A DNA stretch of 64,000 nt from Zhongshania marina. Its GTDB lineage: Bacteria; Pseudomonadota; Gammaproteobacteria; Pseudomonadales; Spongiibacteraceae. Under the pieces are notes generated by a model, which was not told where the DNA came from, did not search any database, and was given only the letters and a program-made list of their open reading frames with translations. A program made the position numbers and the translations under genes. Within the stretch, counting starts at the first letter, position 1. Each line of letters begins with the position of its first letter. Of the stretch, positions 8,107-16,256 are shown piece after piece. The DNA lies in contig NZ_PQGG01000038.1 in assembly GCF_002915595.1 (NCBI RefSeq), positions 1 to 64,000 on the forward strand, in the 5' to 3' direction.

Positions 8107-9071
8107 TAAGCATCCTCCTCTGACCAAGAAGGACCAAATACATCTTTGGCTATACGTTGAATCGCGATTTTTTGCTCTGGTTCAGCCTTAGAAAGCAGGG
8201 CTTGGTTCAAAGCGTAGGACAGCGCGTTAGGCGCAGTTCTAAAATCGAGAGTCAGTTTTGCCCAGCGGCACAAGGCGCGTGTGGACATGGTTATCGTTAA
8301 AGGAGTGGCCGTTTCTGCACCACCGATGAAAAGCTGTCTGACCTGGTTTGCAACACGGATCATGTTGTTGCGAATTTCAGCCGGCAGCGAAGGACACTTC
8401 TTCTCAAGAATCGTCATTTCGATTTCAGGGGTGGGATATTCCACCTCGATAACGCGAAAACGATCCATGAAAGCAACGTCAAGTGCGTTAACACCTGCGT
8501 ACAGTCCAGTTGGGTCACCAGATCCCGAAGAGTTACCGTTCATAATGATCCGAAAATCATCGTGAGGGTAAATCACCTTGCCACCATTAGCCGCAATGAC
8601 TAAGGGGTGGCCTTCCAGAATGTCGTGCAATCCTGAAAGCTGGCCGGGGTCAGCGCGATCGCCCTCATTGAGAACGAACAGTCTTCCTTCGATCATGGCG
8701 GTAGTAAGTGGACCGTTGATCCACTCCATGTTGCCATTGACCATTTTCCAAGCACCAACCAGATCGTCAAACTCCATGCGGCTGTGCGCGGTGAAGTGAG
8801 AGATTGGCCAGTTGAGCCTTGCAGCAACTTGGTAAGGTAGGGTTGTCTTGCCAGAACCATAGTGGCCCCAAACATAGAACCCATCTCCATCAGGATCATC
8901 CAAGAAGTTCAGGATGTCCCGAAGAACCTCGCGCCGAAACACGTAGTTCTTGTCAAGCTTGGGAACCGCGTGGCTTCCAATTTCGGCATGAGAGAGGGCT
9001 GTGACTTCAGTGGGTACACCTGGAATACCAAATGCAGTGCCGACTGAGACTTGTTGAGTACGATTAGTCAT
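8106..9071 (-). CDS. CobS/MoxR-type AAA+ ATPase
   Basis: 321 aa. Walker A GHYGSGKTT, a Walker B-like RLFVLNEGDRAD, then a sensor region NGNSSGSGDPTGLYAGV and DVAFMDRFRVIEV, as in CobS/CbbQ-type ATPases. Such proteins remodel a VWA-linked partner with ATP hydrolysis; the CobT-like protein three genes downstream is the expected partner. Start at the ATG (MTNRTQQ) because CACTCAACC and TTTGGAGAAACACC precede it; upstream in-frame starts do not have this. Homologues sit beside recombination genes in SXT/R391 ICEs and IncC plasmids. Confidence 0.85.
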   Translation of the reverse strand: MTNRTQQVSVGTAFGIPGVPTEVTALSHAEIGSHAVPKLDKNYVFRREVLRDILNFLDDPDGDGFYVWGHYGSGKTTLPYQVAARLNWPISHFTAHSRMEFDDLVGAWKMVNGNMEWINGPLTTAMIEGRLFVLNEGDRADPGQLSGLHDILEGHPLVIAANGGKVIYPHDDFRIIMNGNSSGSGDPTGLYAGVNALDVAFMDRFRVIEVEYPTPEIEMTILEKKCPSLPAEIRNNMIRVANQVRQLFIGGAETATPLTITMSTRALCRWAKLTLDFRTAPNALSYALNQALLSKAEPEQKIAIQRIAKDVFGPSWSEEDA

Positions 9072-9420
9072 GGTGTTTCTCCAAAGGTTGAGTGCATAGC
9101 CAAGACCTTCAGACACACCAATAGCCAACAGGCTGATGATGTGCCTGCGGGCGACTACTATTTTGAGTTGAGTTTAAGCATACAGCCGTAGCTGCCGTGA
9201 CTTTTTCAATGCTTGATGAGAGCCACTTATTTTGTCGTGCAAGCACGATCAAAATTCTTTGGAAACCTTTAAGAGTAACTGCCTTTTTTAGGACTATAAC
9301 AGACACCAATCATAGCACTAAAAAAGGCAGACACAATCTCTGTGCCTACCTATTCCGAACGCCGGAGCGAGCGGTTAAACGGCCCTGAGGCCGTTGATGC
9401 AGGTAGTGTTACAACGGCCA
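9072..9420. other. 349-bp leader region with inverted repeats before the CobS-like gene
   Basis: No convincing gene. It holds an almost terminator-like inverted repeat (CTGCCTTTTTTAG at 9279-9291, CTAAAAAAGGCAG at 9318-9330, 26-nt loop) and an AACGGCC/GGCCGTT hairpin near 9374-9392. It also holds a CACTCAACC leader at 9086-9094. It may attenuate or restart transcription between the small Cys protein and the AAA gene. A 66-codon minus-strand ORF with a TTG start overlaps it and I do not accept it. Confidence 0.5.
9279..9330. repeat. 13-bp perfect inverted repeat
   Basis: CTGCCTTTTTTAG and its exact complement CTAAAAAAGGCAG, 26 bp apart. The T-tract lies within the arm, so either strand could form a weak terminator. 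Confidence 0.6.
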
Positions 9421-9663
9421 TTACGCGACGGCCGATTTTGGGTGCGTCTGGAAGATTACGTGCGTAATCTGGGTCTTGTTCGCCAGCGCGGTCCCATCAT
9501 CATAAATACAAATTCCAGCATGCCTTGTTGCAACAACTGACATATCTCGTCCTGTACGGCGAGCCACCTTTGTGGCTAGATCAATTGCGGTTTCCGTGCA
9601 TTTATCACAAACGCACTGGGTACCTTTTGGTGTTGCTGGCTTGGTTACGGTTTCTGTCAACAT
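9421..9663 (-). CDS. small Cys-containing hypothetical protein, 80 aa
   Basis: Starts MLTETVTKPATPKGTQ and carries CVCDKCTE near residue 18, a possible metal-binding knuckle, followed by an alpha/beta stretch (ICIYDDGTALANKTQITHVI). The ATG has AGGAGATGCGAT before it; longer in-frame starts do not. It lies between exonuclease and AAA gene and shares the operon's translation signals. No family recognised. Confidence 0.5.
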   Translation of the reverse strand: MLTETVTKPATPKGTQCVCDKCTETAIDLATKVARRTGRDMSVVATRHAGICIYDDGTALANKTQITHVIFQTHPKSAVA

Positions 9664-9889
9664 ATCGCATCTCCTAAGAATTGGTTTTGTATGAAGTCCG
9701 TGGACTCCCCGAAGCACTCTCAGTAAAAGCACTTTGGGAAGCCCACGAACCTCGCCAATAGATGGAGAAGCGACATGGTTGCCAATCGCAGTTCAGCGAA
9801 GGGCGTGAATTCTTGAGCGGTGGAATGCTCTACAAGAAATAAGCGACAAGGGGATAAAATCCCCCTGCGCGTTTGTCACTAAAATTCGT

Positions 9890-10939
9890 CTAAAAGTAAC
9901 TTGATCGACCTTTCAACTGTTCGGGGATCTCAATGTTGACCAAGGCGTCTTCAGACTTCGTGAAGCGCGACTCGGATCGAGAATCCTTGCGATAGTTTTC
10001 AAGCTCTAACTCAAAATCTTGACCGGGGAACTTGTCCGCCAGAAACGATTTGTAGTCAATGTTACCTTGCTTAACGAATAAAGAGATTTTTACCCCACCG
10101 ACATCCGCCTGCATAAACGGACCCATCATGGTAATCATCTGCTTTTGAACAGCCTTCTGATCTTTGTCCAGCTCAGACAGCTGTTCCTTTAGTGCCTTCA
10201 TGCGGCTATGGTTGTCACGCCATATATCCGCATAGCTCCTCCAAGCGAAATAGTCATCTCCTTCGGCGGGTTCAAAAACATCGCGCTCAGGATCTTTCTC
10301 TGGAGGGGTGTTGGTTTCAACTAAATTCCAAAACCATTTTGCGTGGTTAAGAATTGAGATTTTCTGACCTTCAGACACAGATATAGGGAACTCCATGTCT
10401 TCAGGGCCGTTCTCAGTTTCCCGATAAAACAGCAAAATCCCTTCGTTTTGGCCAGCTACGATGGCTTGAGCTTGAGTTTGTGCCTCATACATAATGTATG
10501 CCGCACTATTCACGCCTTTTGCCTTCACATCTTCCCATTGTGCATCAGAGGGTGCCTTAAACTCATGGGGCTTAAAATTTTCATCTAAGCCATCAAAGCT
10601 TGCTCGGAATGGTCGCCAATCGCGATATTCTCCGCAGGAAGGAACAAGAAGCTGACCAGCTCGGTTTTCTGAGACTTGCCGTGCTTTGTCTTCCAGGCGA
10701 TTACCTCTCTTCACGTTCGGGTTAGCAGAAATATCAGCAGTATTAAAACGGCCGGTTTTTTCTGCCCAAAGCTGGTATGGCGTCTTGTATGGACTAAGCC
10801 CAAGGATTATGGGTATATCTGAAGCAGTAATGCCCTCAGAACGCCATTCAAGCCACTCGTCACTTTTCTGGTTGAGATCCACAACATAGAATGACGCATT
10901 GCCATCAGCTGAAGTGGTTATCTTTGCGGGAGCGCCCAT
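9890..10939 (-). CDS. YqaJ-family viral recombinase exonuclease
   Basis: 349 aa. The N-terminal domain shows the YqaJ/lambda-exonuclease-like layout: SDEWLEWRSEGITASDIPIIL, then SPYKTPYQLWAEKTGR, GNRLEDKAR, FRASFDGLDE and EFKAPSD, which supply the PD-(D/E)xK metal-binding residues, and a later Gln/Tyr-rich helix. The C-terminal part is coiled-coil-like (MKALKEQLSELDKDQKAVQKQM). It should resect double-stranded DNA to give single strands for the RecT annealase encoded next upstream. Order ssb-recT-exo matches SXT/IncC ssb-bet-exo. Confidence 0.85.
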   Translation of the reverse strand: MGAPAKITTSADGNASFYVVDLNQKSDEWLEWRSEGITASDIPIILGLSPYKTPYQLWAEKTGRFNTADISANPNVKRGNRLEDKARQVSENRAGQLLVPSCGEYRDWRPFRASFDGLDENFKPHEFKAPSDAQWEDVKAKGVNSAAYIMYEAQTQAQAIVAGQNEGILLFYRETENGPEDMEFPISVSEGQKISILNHAKWFWNLVETNTPPEKDPERDVFEPAEGDDYFAWRSYADIWRDNHSRMKALKEQLSELDKDQKAVQKQMITMMGPFMQADVGGVKISLFVKQGNIDYKSFLADKFPGQDFELELENYRKDSRSESRFTKSEDALVNIEIPEQLKGRSSYF

Positions 10940-11027
10940 ATCGATACCTCATTAGTTGAGGGGGCATAAACTCCCATAGGGGAGTTTAATTTCCCCCGGT
11001 GGGTTGAGTACGTGTAGAAGTTTAGCG

Positions 11028-11966
11028 TTAACCGACTTCTCGGTAATCGGCCTCTTCTGGTTGAACTTCTTGTAGTCGAGCCAAAGCGAACGCCAAGTAC
11101 GCAGGATCTTTGATTCGATTCTCCATCAACTCCTTGCAAGCCTCGAAAGACTGGCTTTGGACAGCGCGAGTTAGCGCCTGGTTAATGAATGACAGCGTTC
11201 GTGAATCCACATCCTCTTCCTTAGCAGGAGCGGTGATTGCTGCTTGGTTAGCGTTTGAAACGGCCTTTGGTACAAAACCTTCTCCATTCTCAACATTGAG
11301 AAATTCAATGACTTTCGCCATTTTAGGAGACGATGCAGGCCACCATTTTGCTGCGCGTTTTAGAATTGACTTCAACTGCATTTGGGATTCCCATTCGAGC
11401 CAAGGGCCGGAATTGGAATTGTAGGCCTGAGAAGCGTCTCGAATCTGATCCATGTCCGCTTTGGACATATTGTGGATCTGAACCTTGCCGTTTATCAGTT
11501 CTGTAATGCAGTATCCGCCAATCACTTCTCCGCGATCGGTAGAAAAGACATTTGCATCATGATCAGGAATGCGGGTAGGCCCTTTAAACAGATATGAATC
11601 CTGTTTGTAGACCAGCTCGCATACAGCATTGGCTATTACGCCTTCTGCTTGACCAAGAGCAATTAAGCCTCGATAAGAAATATCCAGCTTAACCTTTGGA
11701 GGTGTTCCCTTCTTGTCAGCCCGAGGAATCAAATAAGCAAGTTGCCTTACTGGATTCAGAGAGATGCCAATGGCCGCAACGTTGTACATTGCAAGCCGGA
11801 GAGAGTCTGGATCGTTGACTGCGGTAGTCAGCAAATAATCGTTCTTCATCAGCTGCTGCATCGCAAAGACTTCTTCAGCCTGAAACGATAGATCCGAAGA
11901 TGTGAACTTTACTGCTGCTTGGGCGATTTGATCTTTACAAATCACCAAGGGGTTTTGGTTGCTCAT
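11028..11966 (-). CDS. recT: RecT-family single-strand annealing protein
   Basis: 312 aa. Typical RecT features are ALxxN-type helices followed by YNVAAIGISLNPVRQLAYLIPR, then KVKLDISYRGLIALG, GGYCITELINGKVQIHNMSKADMDQIRDAS and SQMQLKSILKRAAKWWP. It anneals complementary single strands and works with the YqaJ exonuclease directly downstream and SSB directly upstream, giving the element its own homologous recombination. The ATG is preceded by CACTCAACACAGGTAAACTCTC, so its Shine-Dalgarno is weak (AGG). Confidence 0.9.
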   Translation of the reverse strand: MSNQNPLVICKDQIAQAAVKFTSSDLSFQAEEVFAMQQLMKNDYLLTTAVNDPDSLRLAMYNVAAIGISLNPVRQLAYLIPRADKKGTPPKVKLDISYRGLIALGQAEGVIANAVCELVYKQDSYLFKGPTRIPDHDANVFSTDRGEVIGGYCITELINGKVQIHNMSKADMDQIRDASQAYNSNSGPWLEWESQMQLKSILKRAAKWWPASSPKMAKVIEFLNVENGEGFVPKAVSNANQAAITAPAKEEDVDSRTLSFINQALTRAVQSQSFEACKELMENRIKDPAYLAFALARLQEVQPEEADYREVG

Positions 11967-12055
11967 GAGAGTTTACCTGTGTTGAGTGAAGGTGATATAT
12001 CGAAGGTAAAGGAGACGAATCCCAAACTCACAAGGAGTAAGGGATCGTCAATCTG

Positions 12056-12523
12056 CTAAACAGGTACATTTGAACCGTAACCGCTATTCGCAGGCGCTCG
12101 GGTTGACCGCATGTTGCTGCGGCTATTCGGGCGCTGTTGTTGCTGTTGGGCAGGAGGTGCTGCTTGTTGATCGTTACCCTGAGACTCACCCTTGGTGTAG
12201 TACCGAGGAAGCTTTTTAGGAAACGTGTCGCAATACAGCTCGGTGATATACCGAGTCTCGCCGTCCTTTTGGTATTCCCGCGTCCGCAGATCCAACTGGT
12301 CCAGGTGAACTAAGTCGCCAGGAGCCATTTTAGTGTTGAAGTGATCTGCGACATGACCAAAAGCAACCAAACGGTGCCAGTTGTCATACTCTTTAAAACT
12401 ACCGTCTTTCTGCTTCACATTTTTTGTCGTGCAAATAGTGAAGTTTGAAACGCTAGTGTTGTCAGCAAGAGCTGCAGGAGTGATTTGACCGATACGGCCG
12501 ATCAGAATGGTTTGTTGATACAT
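12056..12523 (-). CDS. ssb: single-stranded DNA-binding protein
   Basis: 155 aa with an OB fold. It starts MYQQTILIGRIGQITPAALADNTSVSNFTICT, continues with DNWHRLVAFGHVADHF and GDLVHLDQLDLRTREYQKDGETRYITEL, then a Gln/Pro-rich disordered linker. The C-terminus (NSGYGSNVPV) lacks the acidic DDDIPF tip that binds partner proteins in E. coli SSB, common in element-borne SSBs. Start at the ATG with AAGGAGATACATC upstream; the longer frame adds a leader without signal. Probably coats DNA during transfer and RecT-mediated recombination. Confidence 0.9.
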   Translation of the reverse strand: MYQQTILIGRIGQITPAALADNTSVSNFTICTTKNVKQKDGSFKEYDNWHRLVAFGHVADHFNTKMAPGDLVHLDQLDLRTREYQKDGETRYITELYCDTFPKKLPRYYTKGESQGNDQQAAPPAQQQQQRPNSRSNMRSTRAPANSGYGSNVPV

Positions 12524-12667
12524 GATGTATCTCCTTGAGAGTGTTGAGCGCACAGTCAATCCGCAGAAGCGAATCTGAGTGCTGTGAAAGGCTTTATTGC
12601 CTTAGTTAGGTTTGATTGCATCTCATAGCGGGTGCCACAAGATGCAAGGGTTAAGAACCAAAGGCTC

Positions 12668-13036
12668 TTAGTCGGGTGATTGCTCGATTAAAAGTCCAGA
12701 ATGAACTTTTGGTTGAGCATTTAGGAAGCGTTGATTCCGCAGGTGTTGAAGCGTAAGCGGTGTTACTTCCAGTGTTTCAACAACAGTATGTACCGTCCGA
12801 GCCTCGGGTTTACTCGTAGGGATCAAATAGCATAAGCCTTTTAAACCCAGAACAAATCCCTTGAACAAAGCGCGGAAGACCATTGCCGAAATTCGGAACG
12901 GGAGCATCATTAACGCACCGGCATTATCAATAGTTTTATCCACAAGGGTAAAAGCAATATCAACAAGTCGAGCGGCAAAAAGCTGTCCGAAAATCATGGT
13001 GAATAGCGCCACAAATGTTATTACGCCGTATTCCAT
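12668..13036 (-). CDS. membrane protein, 122 aa, first gene of the leftward operon
   Basis: One strong N-terminal hydrophobic helix (VITFVALFTMIFGQLFAA), a second amphipathic hydrophobic region (LMMLPFRISAMVFRALFKGFVLGLKGLCYLI), then a polar tail. I do not recognise it. The start is the ATG after CTCAACCAATGAAGGAAACATTCCT; the earlier in-frame ATG would read through the CACTCAACC-type leader. It precedes ssb, so the operon promoter should lie to its right. Confidence 0.55.
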   Translation of the reverse strand: MEYGVITFVALFTMIFGQLFAARLVDIAFTLVDKTIDNAGALMMLPFRISAMVFRALFKGFVLGLKGLCYLIPTSKPEARTVHTVVETLEVTPLTLQHLRNQRFLNAQPKVHSGLLIEQSPD

Positions 13037-13483
13037 AGGAATGTTTCCTTCATTGGTTGAGTTAAAGCCAAATGCCGTAGCATCCACACCCGTTTCATGG
13101 CTAGCGAGGGGTGTTTTTCAAGTGCCTTGCAACAGAAGAAGCAAGAGCAACAAGAAACGAAGGAAATCGTGCGAACCACCCGTCAAGGCAGTTTTGGCTG
13201 AGCGCAAGAACGCACAGGCAAAATAACCCTAGGGGATATGACTGGTAGAGACCGAAGTGGTATTGAAGGTTTAGCGGAGAAGAGTAAGCCCAACCCTTGT
13301 GGGTCTGACGCCTCTAGGGGCTTGTTGGGGCGTCGTCAGATAAAGTTATCTAGACTGAATTTAGCCCAGATTGGACAGAGAATCAACTTTCGTCTTTTGG
13401 GGCGCGTGTTTTGCCCCAATTCCGGCTCCGTACCACCATTGTTGGGCGTATCCTCCGTGTAAATTCTAAGGAAATGCCACCCT
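13037..13483. promoter_or_regulatory. divergent control region between leftward and rightward gene sets
   Basis: No gene I can support in about 450 bp. It separates the leftward operon from the rightward aminopropyltransferase gene, so promoters for both are expected here. Visible structure: an inverted repeat GACGCC...GGCGTC around 13307-13334 and a CCCAACC/GGG-type repeat near 13290. I could not define -35/-10 boxes with confidence. Confidence 0.4.
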
Positions 13484-14887
13484 ATGAAGCTCCAATATCG
13501 TGCAGCTGCAATCCTGTTTCTGGAGGGCTTAGCTAGCAGTGGCCTACAAATGATAACTATCCGGCAAACAATACCCTTTGTTGGATCGAGCGTTCTCAGC
13601 ACGAGCATTATTATCAGCACATTTTTAGCCGCCTTAGCACTTGGGTACTACATTGGGGGCAGAGTTCGTAGCGAGGACTACGAGCGAGCACTCTACCGAA
13701 ACATCCTAATAGGCTGCACCATATTCGGCGTGGGCCTCTCATACCCTTTTGTCGAAACCTTCTTTTTCTTACTGTCAAATTTGCTCGGTACGGGTGCAAT
13801 CTTAGGCAACCCTTTACTCCACTTATGTCTGTTTTGCCTGCTTGTAATGGCACCGCTTGTCTTTGCCCTGGCTCAAACCGTTCCTCTCCTTCTCAATACT
13901 ACCGTGGGATTAAGTAATAGCCGTGCTGCTGGAAACGCTACGGCGATTAGTACCGTGGGTAATGTCATTGGCTGCGTTCTCACCTCATTGGTCGTTATGT
14001 ATTTCCTTGGCGTGGGTGCCTCGATAATCCTTAATTGCCTATATTTGATAATTTGCGCATGGCTAACAACAGGCCAGACCAGTAAGTCGAAAGCCACAAC
14101 TTTCGTAGCCACATCAGCAATTATTGCTGTATCCGTCGGGCTTAATGTTCTCATTCCCAGAGCGATCATGTTCTCCGATGGAGCTTATTCAAATATCGAA
14201 GTATTCGATGTCCCCGGTGGTAAGAAAATGGTGATGAATGGAAGCAATTCTTCGTTCATAGGGACTGAGGAGCGAGATGGCTGGCCGTACATCGAGGTTA
14301 TCAAAGAGGTGGTATTCGCTAGCCAGGAAGAGGGGCTGGATGTGCTGGTGCTTGGCGCCGGCGGCTTCACATTAACCACTGGTGATATTGGCTCGGCAAA
14401 GGTCACCTATGTAGATGTTGATCCAGAAGCTAAACGGGCAGCGGAAGAGGCCTTTTTGGGCACACCAATTACAGGCCAATTTATACAGGACGATGCTCGA
14501 CGGTATCTATTGAGATCGACCGAACGATGGGACTTTATTGTGGTGGATGTTTACAGCAATTCTTCTACCATCCCCGCCCACATTTCAACTCTTGAATTTT
14601 TCAACTTAGTGAGCTCGCGACTCAAGCCAGCTGGCAAAGCAATCATGAACATTGTTGCAAAGCCAACGCTAGAAGACAGCTACTCAGCCAGTATGGATAG
14701 AACAATTAGAGAGGCCTTCCCTTACTGTATTACCCACATAAGCGGATTCAGAAATGCACTCGAAAATATTCTCTATTTTTGCCGTAACAAGAACGCTTCC
14801 TCTGAAGTTGCTGGTTTGTATAAAGATGATACAACCAGAGTTGAAGTCGAAGGGTTCATGGCCCTGCACAGAGGAAATTCAAAGTGA
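13484..14887 (+). CDS. membrane-embedded spermidine/spermine synthase-like protein
   Basis: 467 aa. The N-terminal half (about 1-230) has six or seven hydrophobic helices. The C-terminal half is a spermidine-synthase-like Rossmann fold: VLVLGAGGFTLTT, YVDVDPEAK, DDARRYLLRS, WDFIVVDVYS. Members transfer aminopropyl groups or use decarboxylated SAM; the VVDVYS stretch keeps the Asp before the substrate site, but substrate cannot be read off. The membrane-fused form is widespread and poorly characterised. It starts a rightward set and its stop overlaps the next start (GTGA). Confidence 0.75.
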   Translation: MKLQYRAAAILFLEGLASSGLQMITIRQTIPFVGSSVLSTSIIISTFLAALALGYYIGGRVRSEDYERALYRNILIGCTIFGVGLSYPFVETFFFLLSNLLGTGAILGNPLLHLCLFCLLVMAPLVFALAQTVPLLLNTTVGLSNSRAAGNATAISTVGNVIGCVLTSLVVMYFLGVGASIILNCLYLIICAWLTTGQTSKSKATTFVATSAIIAVSVGLNVLIPRAIMFSDGAYSNIEVFDVPGGKKMVMNGSNSSFIGTEERDGWPYIEVIKEVVFASQEEGLDVLVLGAGGFTLTTGDIGSAKVTYVDVDPEAKRAAEEAFLGTPITGQFIQDDARRYLLRSTERWDFIVVDVYSNSSTIPAHISTLEFFNLVSSRLKPAGKAIMNIVAKPTLEDSYSASMDRTIREAFPYCITHISGFRNALENILYFCRNKNASSEVAGLYKDDTTRVEVEGFMALHRGNSK

Positions 14888-15312
14888 GACGCAATAAAGA
14901 TATGAACGATTGGGTGTCCGCCAGCGACATAGGGCGAGCAGAGTTCTGCCCAAAATATCTTGAACACCGCCAAAGAGGCGTCCGGGTCGGAAAGCATGCG
15001 ATAGCTAAGCGAAAAATTGGGGAGATGGGGCATGATGATCTTAACAAAAGCGTGTCTGATAGCCGCTGCTTCGTAGCGTCTCATTTGTATGGCGCGACAG
15101 ACGAAAGAACGGAAAGCCTAAGGGAGTTCAGAGACCAGAAGCTACTCGGTCACCTGCTCGGCCGTGCTTTGATCCATGCCTACTACGCAATATCGCCACC
15201 GCTTGTTGCTCTTTGCCAAAGATTTCCAGTTTTGGATAAGGTAATTAAGCCTTTGGTCGATCGATGCGCATCAGCAGCAAAAAGGAGGATGAAGAAATGC
15301 CAACGCTCGTGA
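14884..15312 (+). CDS. N-terminal partner of a split Cas4-like nuclease (putative)
   Basis: 142 aa. It begins near WVSASDIGRAEFCPKYLEHR, the pattern with which Cas4/Dna2-type PD-(D/E)xK nucleases begin: SxSxI..AEFCP, with the first iron-sulfur Cys. The rest is helical and has a hydrophobic patch (LIHAYYAISPPLVALC). It lacks the nuclease core and the C-terminal Cys triad, which are found in the next gene. GTG start overlaps the upstream stop, with GAGG 9 nt before; an internal ATG at 14902 is possible. Overlaps the next gene by 16 nt. Confidence 0.5.
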   Translation: MRRNKDMNDWVSASDIGRAEFCPKYLEHRQRGVRVGKHAIAKRKIGEMGHDDLNKSVSDSRCFVASHLYGATDERTESLREFRDQKLLGHLLGRALIHAYYAISPPLVALCQRFPVLDKVIKPLVDRCASAAKRRMKKCQRS

Positions 15313-15800
15313 TCGGATACCTGGTATTTGGTCTACTCGCAGTAATTGCTCTTCTACTTCTATTTCATATCTTTCGCTCGAAGGAACAAGGCGATATTTC
15401 CGGAAAGCTGATATGGACTGATTATGGAATAAAGACCAAGCCCTTTTATCATTCGGAATTTCTTGTGTTTGGAAAACCGGATCTAATGTACAAAGTCAGG
15501 CGTGGTGTAAAGGCTGTCGAATATAAACACAGAATGGGGCCGGTATTCGACTCTGATATTGCACAGGCACTGGCTGCAGCACTTGCCGCCAGGGGAAGTG
15601 GTTACCGCGTAATAGAGGTTTTAGTAAAAACCCGATCCACAGAGCTCTCCATTGACCTACGTGAATCTGATTCGGCCGTTTACCGTAAACTTCAGGGGTA
15701 TGTGCTGTTAGTCCGCCAGGCTAAAGATGGCAGAGCTATGCAGAAGAAACCGGAAGCTCGAAAATGCCGAAGCTGCGCTTACAGGGAGGCATGTGCGTGA
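15297..15800 (+). CDS. membrane-anchored Cas4/RecB-like PD-(D/E)xK nuclease
   Basis: 167 aa. A single N-terminal membrane helix (LVIGYLVFGLLAVIALLLLF) precedes a RecB/Cas4 core with FLVFGKPDLMYKV (motif II Asp) and VKAVEYKHR (motif III ExK). A later helix contains a Tyr (RKLQGYVLLVRQ), then a C-terminal KCRSCAYREAC cluster with three Cys. With the N-terminal Cys in the upstream protein this would rebuild the four-Cys iron-sulfur site of Cas4, but across two polypeptides. Strong AAAGGAGGA 8 nt before the ATG. No cas genes or arrays are nearby, so a role in DNA end processing for the element is more likely than CRISPR adaptation. Confidence 0.6.
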   Translation: MPTLVIGYLVFGLLAVIALLLLFHIFRSKEQGDISGKLIWTDYGIKTKPFYHSEFLVFGKPDLMYKVRRGVKAVEYKHRMGPVFDSDIAQALAAALAARGSGYRVIEVLVKTRSTELSIDLRESDSAVYRKLQGYVLLVRQAKDGRAMQKKPEARKCRSCAYREACA

Positions 15801-16099
15801 ACGATGAGGAAGAAAGTCTGGCTCTCCCCGAGTTGGTAGCTGTAGGACAGTATGAACCAAGCTATCCCCTCAAAGATTTGAGCCGGAGTCAGAAAAAGCA
15901 ATTGTGGGCACACCTAAAGCGGTACCATTGCAACATTGCAGCTTCACTGACGGTTGATAGCGGAGACCAAGGTTTCTGTAAATTGATGTCCGAGTTCGAC
16001 GGAAATCTAGTTCTTCATCTTAAGTATTTCCCTGCAGATATTCGTTCCAGTATAGAAAGTGAAATTAATTTCACACATTGCGAAATTGTGGGTTGCTAG
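15797..16099 (+). CDS. hypothetical protein, 100 aa
   Basis: Soluble protein (NDEEESLALPELVAVGQYEP ... FDGNLVLHLKYFPADIRSSI). I choose the GTG overlapping the upstream stop (GTGA) because GGGAGG lies at good spacing; the ATG six bases earlier is almost on top of that site. Last gene before two consecutive terminators, hence probably co-transcribed with the Cas4-like pair. Family unknown. Confidence 0.5.
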   Translation: MNDEEESLALPELVAVGQYEPSYPLKDLSRSQKKQLWAHLKRYHCNIAASLTVDSGDQGFCKLMSEFDGNLVLHLKYFPADIRSSIESEINFTHCEIVGC

Positions 16100-16156
16100 A
16101 TCTAAAAGTCGTGAGAATCTATCTACACGAAGACACGTTGAGTGTGTTGAGTGCTT

Positions 16157-16180
16157 GCCCTGGTCAGCCGGGGCTTTTTT
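16157..16180 (+). terminator. first of two near-identical terminators
   Basis: GCCCTGG/CCGGGGC-type stem with TCAG loop followed by six T. Preceded by two copies of GTTGAGTG. Confidence 0.75.
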
Positions 16181-16218
16181 CTCTACCTGCTCTACCTACC
16201 GAAGGACGTTGAGTGCTT

Positions 16219-16245
16219 GCCCCTTACTCCAGAGGGGCTTTTTTT
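16219..16245 (+). terminator. second terminator, duplicate of the first unit
   Basis: GCCCCT/AGGGGC stem followed by seven T. It is again preceded by GTTGAGTGCTTGCCCC, so the unit GTTGAGTG-CTTGCCC-hairpin-T tract appears duplicated. Confidence 0.75.
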
Positions 16246-16256
16246 GGACCCAATTT

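Noticed and set aside
4438-9071. CobS/CobT-like genes as cobalt chelatase for vitamin B12 synthesis
   Set aside because: No CobN and no other cobalamin genes; the DUF3150 gene and the recombination genes place the pair in the SXT/IncC-type operon.
9109-9309. 66-aa minus-strand ORF before the CobS-like gene
   Set aside because: TTG start without ribosome site; it runs through the CACTCAACC leader and inverted repeat.
15297-15800. Cas4-like gene as part of a CRISPR-Cas locus
   Set aside because: No Cas1, Cas2, effector genes or repeats are found in 64 kb; it belongs to a local three-gene set.
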